From the NCBI GenBank assembly GCA_002633025.1, contig NMRB01000602.1, positions 62,001 through 126,000 on the forward strand: DNA of 64,000 bases. Direction: 5' to 3'. Below are positions 19,309 to 27,206 of the stretch, piece after piece. The stretch's first letter is position 1. Each line of letters begins with the position of its first letter. The notes under the pieces were generated by a model that saw only the letters and a program-made list of their open reading frames with translations, was not told the origin of the DNA and did no database searches. This DNA comes from Notospermus geniculatus (Eukaryota; Nemertea; Pilidiophora; Heteronemertea; Lineidae). The translations under genes and the position numbers were made by a program.

Positions 19309-20325
19309 ATGACTCTCAACAATATGACTTGTATTGAAGAAGCGCTAAAATTCTTGGAAAGAACAAATGGAGGATATAACTATTTATCTGATATACACGG
19401 AAAGTATGCGGTCTTGCAAACCGTTGATCCAGTGTTACACGGTCTACATATTCAATACGATTCGTGTAAAGATCAAAGGGAATCTTTACAACCCGATGAC
19501 GATACAAGCCTAATACATAAATTGGCCATGATATTTGATGAACCCGAATTCGATTCGGGTTCACAATGTCGGTTCGAACAAGACGGGTTGTCATTTTTTC
19601 TTCGGGATTTGGAAAGAAATTACAGTGACTACGTCTACAGGTACGTTTTTGACGATTTGCACACTTTGTTGAACCCCTGCAAACAACCCATCGTCAACTC
19701 CATTCTCACCGCAGCGTCTGCGTACAACATCACCACAGATGTCGAAACGCTACAGGAAAAACTGAACGCCGTCTACAATTTCAAATGTGCGGAATCCCAC
19801 TGTTTATTCAAAAAAATTCGGGTATTTCACGGAGGAGACTTTGAAAAACAAACGATGTACGGTGGGTACGGTCCAACACTCTTACCCAGGTTTTGCATCT
19901 CTTACGAATGGGCTACAAGTAAAGAGAAATGTCTACAATTTCTAGCCGCCATCGACACGTTTTACAGAGAGCTAGTGGTGGAAAAGGCGCTACTACCATG
20001 GTCAAATTCCTGTTTATTGTGCTTGATGCACTGTCATAATTGTCTAGTCAATGAAAACGGCGAGATTGACGAGGTTGCGCATATTAAACTCTTCCCAACC
20101 ATATGTGACTTCGCGATCTGTGAAATGCCAGAACAACTTTATTCTACCGGATTCAATATCATTAGAATTTCAAACAAAGCTAATGTCGGAGTGCTAAACA
20201 ATGCCACGTTGAATATCAATAACGTAATTTACCATATAGAAAAAATTTTGAATTACTTTTTCCTTCGAAAGTTTGAATATGAACAACACAATGTGTGCGA
20301 GGTTCTCAGCATCAACCAAATTTAG
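19309..20325 (+). CDS. Unknown 338-residue protein (unit A)
   Basis: Intact frame, 30 bases after a TATA box. Soluble, with cysteine/histidine-rich stretches (CLLCLMHCHNC near residue 236), which could bind zinc, and a conserved YGGYGPTLLPR near residue 185. I do not recognise the family. Its 3' end overlaps that of the convergent coiled-coil gene by 14 bases. The copy at 33549-34565 is the same length with about 20 substitutions, so the frame has been kept. The promoter class suggests early expression. Confidence 0.75.
   Translation: MTLNNMTCIEEALKFLERTNGGYNYLSDIHGKYAVLQTVDPVLHGLHIQYDSCKDQRESLQPDDDTSLIHKLAMIFDEPEFDSGSQCRFEQDGLSFFLRDLERNYSDYVYRYVFDDLHTLLNPCKQPIVNSILTAASAYNITTDVETLQEKLNAVYNFKCAESHCLFKKIRVFHGGDFEKQTMYGGYGPTLLPRFCISYEWATSKEKCLQFLAAIDTFYRELVVEKALLPWSNSCLLCLMHCHNCLVNENGEIDEVAHIKLFPTICDFAICEMPEQLYSTGFNIIRISNKANVGVLNNATLNINNVIYHIEKILNYFFLRKFEYEQHNVCEVLSINQI
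19540..19562. repeat. Palindrome within the 338-residue gene, covarying between copies
   Basis: GAACCCGAAT...ATTCGGGTTC with a 3-base centre. In unit B (33780-33802) both arms changed together, to GAAGCC and GGCTTC, keeping the pairing. Confidence 0.5.
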
Positions 20326-22186
20326 ACTTGAGATTGTTTATAAACTTGTAAATAACCGATCCGTTTGATATGCTTAGGAATATCTCATCGAGACTTAATG
20401 TCTTGTCTAGTAAGTCCAATTTCATGGTCTCCGTTAATCCCGAGTCAACAAATAAAGAAAGGAATGTGGTAATGAACATCAGTGTGTGTCGAGTCATTTT
20501 GTATTCGATAAACTGTCCAGTCGGATCGTAGCTGGATATTATTCCAAAAATCTTATGTAATAGAGCACTCCACGTTGCAGAAAGCTCTTTTACATCTTCG
20601 TAGATTTTTGGCACGTCGGCTCTCAAGGTGCTGTTCATGTAAGAAACATTGTCTTGATTGTTGTCAATGTCGGAGCAGTCGACGATAAGTTTTTCGCGCT
20701 GATCCATTTTTCGATTGAGTTGCTCTCGTGACAGGACCATGTTTTTAGAGGAATTGTTCTGTGATAATTCCCGTTCACCCTCTGATATGCGTAGTTGTAT
20801 GTCCTGCTCTCTGACTCTTTTCTCTAGATCTAAAATTTGTTTTTTCTTTGTCGATTCCGATTTTTTCAAATCATTAATTACCCCAGTTTGATTTTGTATG
20901 CAAATTTGCGTCAGTTTCGAAAATTTATTTAAATTATCCTGCATTTTCTTTTGACGATTCATGTTTTGAGACAGTTGATGGCGCTGTAGTAAAGTAGAAG
21001 AAAACGTGTCGTTTCCGTTAATTTGATGGAGGTTCGAATTCGTAGAGTATACTTCCTTATTAGACGAGCTGCCTTCTTGATTGCACACGAAGTTTTCAAT
21101 GTTCTTCATCCATTCGTTGGTACTACACCCCGTCGATTTTCTTAAGTCAATGAGACGACGCAATTCTTTTTCGTCGCACTGAAATCTATTTTCCTTTATA
21201 AAGGATTTCAATTCAGTTGTTATTTGATCATTATCATCCTTTCCTTTGGTTCCTTCGGTGCCTGGTTTATTATGAGGTCTGCTGTTCACTATGATTTTCG
21301 TTGGAACTGAATTTGCTCGAACTGTCATCAAATGAATGTCAATTTTTTCCATAACAAATTTTTCCCATCTATACACGTGTCTCAGAGGTGAGTAGATAGT
21401 CAGGTCGAATCCATCTCCTTCGCACGTGGCGTTAATGTCGTCGCGTTCAGGATGTAATGTGACGTTGCATTCGTTATAATAAAAAAAATCTAACTCTTTA
21501 TCACTCGTTAAAGTCCTGCCGCAGAATTGCTTTGTTTTCATATCGAAGAGTATGACAGTGTCGTTTAACGCCGGTATGACACTCACGTCGCATTCCCTCA
21601 AACTTACAACTTTTCGTATATCTGTCAGAACAGACTTTAAATCTTTTCCAGAGACGCACTTGGGGCGTTTGTCCACTTTGAAATCGGCAACGTAAGGTAC
21701 AACCCCTATGAGTAAATACCAGTCGAGAGACCTTTCAAACAGTCGCTGGTATGTATGGTGATCGCCATGCGCCTCTTCAAATGCTATATTTTTCAATGTC
21801 AGTGAAAACTGAGTCTCCCACATGTCAAACAAAGTGCGTTTATCCAAGTCGTCGAGGTCTGGTAAAATTTTTTTCGAATTGTGGTAGTATTCAAGCCAGT
21901 CACGACTTATAATCTCTGGTGTCAAATTATATAAGATTAAATTGAGTGTGTGTTGAAACAAAATATTGAACACATGCATACCCTTTTTGAAGTCATCGTA
22001 CATTAGTTTATTTGGACAAGAGAAACCATTACCCAGCAATACATCGATCAATTCGAATGAATACCTAGTGGGATGTACCAGACTATAGCTATTAGTTTTG
22101 GCTCGGTTTGTAGCACGTAAAATGCACCGTCTTACCATATTATGGTCATGTTGGTGACAGTATATTCTTGAGTATAAAAAATCCAT
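20312..22186 (-). CDS. Coiled-coil protein, about 624 residues (unit A)
   Basis: Long intact frame. I take the ATG at 22186 rather than 22207 because unit B lacks the upstream ATG and TATTTAA (22218-22224) then lies 32 bases upstream. The first 260 residues look globular. Residues of about 400-500 form a Gln/Lys/Glu-rich coiled coil, followed by a helical C-terminal domain of about 110 residues. No signal peptide or membrane segment. Family not recognised. The late-type promoter hints at a tegument or capsid-associated role; that is inference. The partner copy is at 34552-36423. Confidence 0.75.
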   Translation of the reverse strand: MDFLYSRIYCHQHDHNMVRRCILRATNRAKTNSYSLVHPTRYSFELIDVLLGNGFSCPNKLMYDDFKKGMHVFNILFQHTLNLILYNLTPEIISRDWLEYYHNSKKILPDLDDLDKRTLFDMWETQFSLTLKNIAFEEAHGDHHTYQRLFERSLDWYLLIGVVPYVADFKVDKRPKCVSGKDLKSVLTDIRKVVSLRECDVSVIPALNDTVILFDMKTKQFCGRTLTSDKELDFFYYNECNVTLHPERDDINATCEGDGFDLTIYSPLRHVYRWEKFVMEKIDIHLMTVRANSVPTKIIVNSRPHNKPGTEGTKGKDDNDQITTELKSFIKENRFQCDEKELRRLIDLRKSTGCSTNEWMKNIENFVCNQEGSSSNKEVYSTNSNLHQINGNDTFSSTLLQRHQLSQNMNRQKKMQDNLNKFSKLTQICIQNQTGVINDLKKSESTKKKQILDLEKRVREQDIQLRISEGERELSQNNSSKNMVLSREQLNRKMDQREKLIVDCSDIDNNQDNVSYMNSTLRADVPKIYEDVKELSATWSALLHKIFGIISSYDPTGQFIEYKMTRHTLMFITTFLSLFVDSGLTETMKLDLLDKTLSLDEIFLSISNGSVIYKFINNLKSKFG

Positions 22187-22387
22187 TGATGCGTAAAACG
22201 GATCCACTTATCAAGCATTAAATAATGGGACTAACCGGAAAAAACTGCCCCTTCATGTGTCTCTTCTGTACTACAAGTCCTAGTGTCACTGTTTGTAAAA
22301 TGGGGGATGGAAAGTGAATTGTTCAGAAACACAAATGTGTTATCAAATAGAGCAGTGTCACAGGCAGAAGAAGTGATCTAATCATTT

Positions 22388-22705
22388 TCAAATCTCAGAT
22401 GCCTCCATCAGTGAAGTAATCATCGTAAGGGTCTTATCATCCATGGTGAAAGGGCCGTATTGCGCGGAATTGTCCGGTAACATCCTGTTAAGGATGAACA
22501 GCTTCCTGGCCGAGCACCAGTTGTTAGGGGATATCATGGAACCGCTGGGGTGCAAAGCGAGATTTCGTTCGTAACTTTCACGGCCACACACGTACACGGC
22601 ATCTACCTTTACATTTCCCTCGGGCCGAAATGCTTGAAAGAGGGCATGATTTAACGTTGCCCTAACTGTACAAGGGAGCGACGATGTTTTCAGCACGCCT
22701 GACAT
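22388..22705 (-). CDS. Unknown 105-residue protein, unit A only
   Basis: Frame from ATG 22705, following the preceding intergenic region. Small globular protein with several cysteines; family not recognised. Unit B keeps only about the last 15 codons (around 37330-37365) and has lost the rest together with the neighbouring PC4-like gene. Unit A therefore probably shows the ancestral state. Confidence 0.5.
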   Translation of the reverse strand: MSGVLKTSSLPCTVRATLNHALFQAFRPEGNVKVDAVYVCGRESYERNLALHPSGSMISPNNWCSARKLFILNRMLPDNSAQYGPFTMDDKTLTMITSLMEASEI

Positions 22706-22837
22706 CTTGGAAATGATGAATGAGATTTCTAACACAGGTTTTTAAAAGAGTAAGACAAAGATATAATTAAAATATGGTTCATATACACTTTATTATAATT
22801 ATTACCATGGGGTACATTCTGGGCATTCCAATACAGC

Positions 22838-23188
22838 TTATTGATTTTCATGACCGCTTCTCTCAAAACAAGGTTTCCAACCATCTGCACGCGTGTTTAT
22901 CCCAAACATATCGGCCAAGGTAAGCCACTCAGAGTATGCAAGAGTAACGCCTATTTTTGTGGGCTTGGGCTCTGGATTGTCACTTTTACCATCACAATAA
23001 TACTGTCTTATGTGAAGAAGACGTTGAGAGTTGAATGTCTCTACTTTGAAATATATGCCGGTACCGAGATGTTGAATGATGTCATTACCCGAGGCCAAGG
23101 CTTGGGTAATCTGATATTTGAAGAAAACGAGTTTATACCATTGCTGACGGTTGAGCCGTATGGCTGTAACAAGTTGGCCACCGTACAC
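22838..23188 (-). CDS. PC4/p15 transcription coactivator-like domain protein, unit A only
   Basis: About 116 residues. The C-terminal half follows the PC4 (p15/SUB1) single-strand-DNA-binding domain: GIYFKVETF, then LLHIRQYY, KPTKIGVTL near residue 84 and a Trp-containing end helix. PC4 proteins bind melted DNA and help RNA polymerase II initiation. The frame has no ATG at its apparent start (GTG 23188), so the true 5' end may be a splice acceptor or damaged. PC4-domain genes occur in viruses and mobile elements of invertebrates as well as in hosts, so the origin is unclear. Absent from unit B. Confidence 0.62.
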   Translation of the reverse strand: MYGGQLVTAIRLNRQQWYKLVFFKYQITQALASGNDIIQHLGTGIYFKVETFNSQRLLHIRQYYCDGKSDNPEPKPTKIGVTLAYSEWLTLADMFGINTRADGWKPCFERSGHENQ

Positions 23189-23494
23189 ATGTTGGAAAAG
23201 AAAATATTATTCCTATTGACAAATGGTGGACCTGTCTGTGCATAAATTACTACCAGAAAATGGCGCATACTGGTCGTTAACAGTATTTTGTCCATCACAC
23301 TTTTATCCGATGGCGCAAATCGGCTTCTGTAACCTGTTAACAACTATAGAGCAGTAGAAACAAATTTTTATCCTTGGAGTTTTTGTACCTAACATCTGAG
23401 ATGTCACGATAATGAAATGACCTTGATGATCATATGTCAAGGTCAAGGTCAACGGACAAGGTCAAGAGTACACATATCGAGAGGTTAAACAATG
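23189..23494. other. Intergenic region with TCAAGGTCA repeats
   Basis: No gene. TCAAGGTCA-type half-sites occur several times at about 23408-23467 and in unit B at 37503-37540. They resemble nuclear-receptor half-sites; function unknown. Confidence 0.4.
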
Positions 23495-24553
23495 TTATTC
23501 TGGATTGCCACATTTTGACGTATAAACTGATTGATAATCACCAAACATATCATCTGAAAACATGTCGGAAGGAATGCAGACTTCAACTATCATAGCAGGT
23601 TTTTTGAATAACTCGCCAGTGTCGGTCTCGACCACAGCGCCGTCGTAACAAAACAACAAGAACAGAAAGAGAGTTTTTATTTCTTCGGAAATACTTTTGA
23701 CCACGAATGCTTGGTGAAACACTTGCTTTATGTACTGGTGTTTGCAATTGACGGTGACGGATTCTACGGTATAGGAACATAGCGGTTTGGTGACCTCGAA
23801 TTCAGTTACGGGATCATACGTAAACACCGTTGTAGTGCAGTCGTTCCAGCGTGCTCTTGCGATTGAGGTTCCATAGCACCAATCTGTCGGCTTTGAATCA
23901 CTATTATTTAGTTCCCGTGGCACGAAAAGTAGAGATTTTGCACAGCTTTTCATGGACATATAATCGTGTTTCAAGAGGAATTCTTTGAAGGCGCTCTCGG
24001 TGTTTGGCACCGGACCGTGTAAAAAGACCTTATAAATAGATTTTATCTCACAAACGCCTCTAATTTTTCCTTTTCTCATTATTAGTAAGTCAGGCGTCGC
24101 TGCAAACATAGGAAGATTCAGATGTAATATCAGACCCGGTTTGTAGAAATGCGCCTTTTTGTACATGACCTTGAGAAATAGATAGCATAAATGTTCATAA
24201 CGCAATCCGTGTCGCATGGCCTTAGTCGTAAATTGCGATCCAGACGCGTTATTAACAACCTCATTTGTGATGGTATTCAACTTAGTAGATGATGTAATTC
24301 TATTTTCCCGAAGTGCATGCCAAAGGTCAGTGTTATATTTTGTGAGTTGGTCGACAATTGCAATCAATCCTAAAGACATCGAATGATTTGTGCGGATACC
24401 CACTAAGCGCTCCAGTTGCATGCAGAGTAATGTGATTTCTTTAATACGTCGTTCTGACAGTGACATAATCGGATATCGTAGAACTGATGCGACAACCGCA
24501 CCTACAGCCTTTAGAATATCGCTGAGGGTGGTATGTTGGTCAGGTGGTACCAT
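23495..24553 (-). CDS. Alkaline-nuclease-like exonuclease (UL12/YqaJ type), unit A
   Basis: About 352 residues from ATG 24553; the start is conserved in unit B. The order of motifs fits the PD-(D/E)XK exonuclease fold of herpesvirus alkaline nucleases and lambda/YqaJ recombinases: RHGLRYEHL near residue 116 (conserved Glu), ATPDLLI near 150 (active Asp), and CEIKS near 167 (Glu and Lys). Herpesvirus homologues trim branched replication products and promote recombination. A single-strand-annealing partner was not found here. The family call is from motif geometry. The second copy, 37546-38625, is also intact. Confidence 0.72.
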   Translation of the reverse strand: MVPPDQHTTLSDILKAVGAVVASVLRYPIMSLSERRIKEITLLCMQLERLVGIRTNHSMSLGLIAIVDQLTKYNTDLWHALRENRITSSTKLNTITNEVVNNASGSQFTTKAMRHGLRYEHLCYLFLKVMYKKAHFYKPGLILHLNLPMFAATPDLLIMRKGKIRGVCEIKSIYKVFLHGPVPNTESAFKEFLLKHDYMSMKSCAKSLLFVPRELNNSDSKPTDWCYGTSIARARWNDCTTTVFTYDPVTEFEVTKPLCSYTVESVTVNCKHQYIKQVFHQAFVVKSISEEIKTLFLFLLFCYDGAVVETDTGELFKKPAMIVEVCIPSDMFSDDMFGDYQSVYTSKCGNPE

Positions 24554-24869
24554 CACTTCGCCATAGAGATCATATACCGGTTTTGAATTTTGGTATTGCT
24601 TCTAAATCAAACTGAAATGAATGTAGATATCAGAGCAAATTGTGTCCTCCCAGGAGCTCAAATTTGTTTTTAGGTCCTTTGATATTTTTCAACCTATCGA
24701 GAGGAATCCATGCAATTAGAGGTGGTAGGCCTACCGTCGATGGTGTAATGCTGTCAACATACAAAGTTGTTGTAAAGTGGTGGTATCTACCATCCCCCCC
24801 CCCACCCCCCAACAGATGGTATAGTATGGGACCGTCTCGAATGAAATCACAATCTAATTTCGACTGACG
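24554..24869. promoter_or_regulatory. Divergent region between nuclease and 237-residue gene
   Basis: Contains a C-rich run (about 24796-24810), GTGGTGGTATCTACCATCC at 24778-24796 and a weak TATAGTAT at 24820, about 50 bases before the ATG at 24870. GTAGGCCTACC near 24726 is a host-type motif. Confidence 0.4.
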
Positions 24870-25583
24870 ATGAAAATATATCTGACGAATTACGCTTTCA
24901 TAGAACACGACAATTCTGAATTTGTGTCGTATATTGAAGAGTTTTTGATAAGATTAGTAAAAAGTGACATTTCTGAGCGTGAATCAACTTCCATATTTCT
25001 ACTCATGGAAAATCTATATACTTATTTCTATAACGTGTTGTTACATTTTCACAGCAACTCTTTGATAAACTTTTACAATTATGATTACCTGTCACGTGTC
25101 ATTCAAACGGATGGGTGTGTCAAAAATTGCTGTATGATAAAATTCAATGCCCCTCCGTGCGATGTCTACGCGGTGAACAAAGAAAAAAGTAATATAGACA
25201 TTATCCGTAAACTACACGAATCACATCGCATACACAAACTTAAGAAAATCGCCCAAATTTTAAGCGTTGATGGGAGAATAGATTTGCAAATGACAAGGAT
25301 GTTTATTTTCTATCTCATAATGACCGGTATGTTGAAGTTTGAACACGAGATTCCTCAAACAGATTGGTATTTTTTGAAAGTGTTTGTTCTCGACATACTG
25401 AGTTATAAAGGTATTTTTGCTACGCAGGAAAGAACCGAAACAAATCGTGAAATTATTAAAATTGTGAAAGGTACTTTAAGTGATCAGTACATCTATGACA
25501 TGCTATACTCATATTACGGAAACGCCAGGGCCGTCCAGGATGATTTTGACGTATTGACTCGCCCTGTGAAACACAGCCGATAA
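24870..25583 (+). CDS. Unknown 237-residue protein (unit A)
   Basis: Intact frame, mostly helical, with a CVKNCC cluster near residue 89 and many Ile/Tyr residues. No signal peptide or membrane segment. Family not recognised. The unit B homologue (225 residues, 38920-39597) diverges at the C-terminus because unit A gained an insertion there, and it overlaps the next gene directly. The first 220 residues are about 92% identical, so the frame is real. Confidence 0.68.
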   Translation: MKIYLTNYAFIEHDNSEFVSYIEEFLIRLVKSDISERESTSIFLLMENLYTYFYNVLLHFHSNSLINFYNYDYLSRVIQTDGCVKNCCMIKFNAPPCDVYAVNKEKSNIDIIRKLHESHRIHKLKKIAQILSVDGRIDLQMTRMFIFYLIMTGMLKFEHEIPQTDWYFLKVFVLDILSYKGIFATQERTETNREIIKIVKGTLSDQYIYDMLYSYYGNARAVQDDFDVLTRPVKHSR

Positions 25584-25655
25584 AAGTTTCATAAATTATT
25601 TAAATACATGTAGTCTAAAAAGACCGAACGTGATCAGAATAACTCACTCTTCAAC

Positions 25656-25823
25656 ATGTCGAAACGTAAACATCATAGCCACCGATCTATCAGTGATAGA
25701 CTGAAACCGACTATGATTTGGGACTTTGTGAAAAAAGAACTCACTTCCACCAATAGTCATAGGTACACAACACCAGCAGTAAAGAAAAGAGAAATAGTTG
25801 ACGAACAAAATGGTGGGGTCTAA
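25656..25823 (+). CDS. Small basic 55-residue protein (unit A)
   Basis: ATG 25656 to TAA 25823. The product is strongly basic at the N-terminus (MSKRKHHSHRS) with a short WDFVKKEL segment. A TATTTAA box lies 52 bases upstream (25597-25603). It occurs again at 40058-40225 inside the identical block, without its promoter. Such size and charge recall small capsid or DNA-binding proteins, but I cannot assign it. Confidence 0.45.
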   Translation: MSKRKHHSHRSISDRLKPTMIWDFVKKELTSTNSHRYTTPAVKKREIVDEQNGGV

Positions 25824-25964
25824 TGCGTACAGGAGGAAAACGAAGACTCTGTACATTTTTCATTGCAATAACTAAAACAAGACTCCATACGTGGTTAACT
25901 CGCCACGAGACCATTTATTATATCAATCATCGACACATTCATGTAATCTCAAAAGAGTTAAAGT

Positions 25965-26029
25965 GACCATGAAGTACATGCTATATTTAAGTGACCAGTA
26001 CATTCTATATTTAAGTGACCAGTACATCT
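25965..26029 (+). repeat. 22-25-base tandem repeats creating two TATTTAA boxes
   Basis: TATATTTAAGTGACCAGTACAT is repeated just before the ATG at 26030. It is a modified copy of the 3' end of the 237-residue gene. TATTTAA occurs at 25983-25989 and 26008-26014. Confidence 0.55.
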
Positions 26030-26308
26030 ATGACATGCTATACTCATAATACGGAAACTTCAGGGCCTGTCAGAATAATTAAAGATGATGACATAGAATT
26101 TACGCTTAAGAATTTGAAGGAGGTATTACCGGCGAACACAGTGCCCCATTTCCCCGATATAATTACCAAGTGCCAGCGGCAAGACAGTTACTTCAGATAT
26201 TGCAAAAACAAGCACTCCGCTTGCAACCACGCCAAATTATTTAATGTTGCATTAGGCAAACATAGAGAATATTATTCCTTATGGACCACGATAGACAAGA
26301 AAAAATAA
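26030..26308 (+). CDS. Unknown 92-residue Cys/His protein (unit A)
   Basis: Frame from ATG 26030 to 26308, overlapping the next gene by 28 bases. The C-terminal half has a C-x9-C-x6-C-x2-H spacing that may bind metal. The native unit B version (39545-39829) overlaps the upstream gene instead of having its own leader. Family not recognised. Confidence 0.55.
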   Translation: MTCYTHNTETSGPVRIIKDDDIEFTLKNLKEVLPANTVPHFPDIITKCQRQDSYFRYCKNKHSACNHAKLFNVALGKHREYYSLWTTIDKKK

Positions 26309-27018
26309 CGCAATTATTGATTAATTCGATAGAACCGATCCCAACAGAATATAACGTACATAAATATTTGGACGTTAACGACACGTACGTAATCTCGTTT
26401 GAAATTTTCATCGATGTTACATCCATAAAACTGGTTCAGTTATTTTTCGCGCTTAATTTATACCAGTTTAATCACGCGCCAATAGATTTTTCAACCTATT
26501 TACAGACTAAAAATAAAAAACTCACGATCGACTATTGCACTAGGTGGAGGGTGGAATTGAGCAGGTCGAATAATGTCACCTCGATTACACTGAATACCAC
26601 TTCAAAACCGAAACGGGAAGAACACCGGCAGATATTTAACAGCGAACATTATTTCTTCGTTTTGATGCCGCTCGTGGAAAAATCGACGCATATCGCAATT
26701 GATCTATTGGATGTTTATCAGATACTCCAAAACTATAACAGTCACTTTCAGATTGAACCGGAACGCCTCATGGATTTCGTTTTAATGAACCCATATCACA
26801 GCGATTTCATTGGTAACATGCATGGTACAGATCTATCCGCCGGTTGGATAGGTACTCTAAGATGTCAAGGTCAAAGTATTTCAGAGGAGGATTGTAGCAT
26901 TCTTTCAAAGACTGGTACCTTACTCAAGGGCCTAGCGTTATATCTGGCACTAGGAGCAGTGACTTATACTCTGCTACAATTGTCCTCACTGTGGGATTCA
27001 TCAGACCATCGACGGTGA
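26281..27018 (+). CDS. Tail-anchored 245-residue protein (unit A)
   Basis: A soluble domain of about 210 residues is followed by a single hydrophobic segment (about residues 213-235, GLALYLALGAVTYTLLQL) and a short charged tail SSDHRR. This is the topology of tail-anchored proteins. In herpesviruses the inner-nuclear-membrane egress protein UL34 has this size and layout, making it a candidate; no sequence motif proves it. The start overlaps the upstream small gene. A truncated copy (39802-40048) and an identical full copy (40683-41420) lie in unit B. Confidence 0.68.
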   Translation: MDHDRQEKITQLLINSIEPIPTEYNVHKYLDVNDTYVISFEIFIDVTSIKLVQLFFALNLYQFNHAPIDFSTYLQTKNKKLTIDYCTRWRVELSRSNNVTSITLNTTSKPKREEHRQIFNSEHYFFVLMPLVEKSTHIAIDLLDVYQILQNYNSHFQIEPERLMDFVLMNPYHSDFIGNMHGTDLSAGWIGTLRCQGQSISEEDCSILSKTGTLLKGLALYLALGAVTYTLLQLSSLWDSSDHRR

Positions 27019-27049
27019 ATACAGTGGGTTGATTGAAGGATGGTATCAG

Positions 27050-27154
27050 ATGCGGTAATATGCCACGGGTGTCATGCTAACTTCCCTTGCGGTAATATGC
27101 CACGGGTGTCATGCTACCGTGGATTGGTAACCTTCCCTTGCGAGGGTATAAAAA
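27050..27154 (+). promoter_or_regulatory. Promoter of the 1134-residue gene with a tandem repeat
   Basis: TGCGGTAATATGCCACGGGTGTCATGCTA occurs twice, near 27053 and 27089. TATAAAAA follows at 27147-27154, 53 bases before the ATG at 27207. Same arrangement at 41455-41556. Confidence 0.6.
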
Positions 27155-27206
27155 GAACGCGTCTACCTTGATAAGCTATCGCATATCATTTCCAAGACAA
27201 GACAAT

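Noticed and set aside
23400-23470. TCAAGGTCA clusters as functional nuclear-receptor sites
   Set aside because: The motif also occurs in a host-like hairpin at 61070 and could simply be part of a repeat, so I do not claim regulation.
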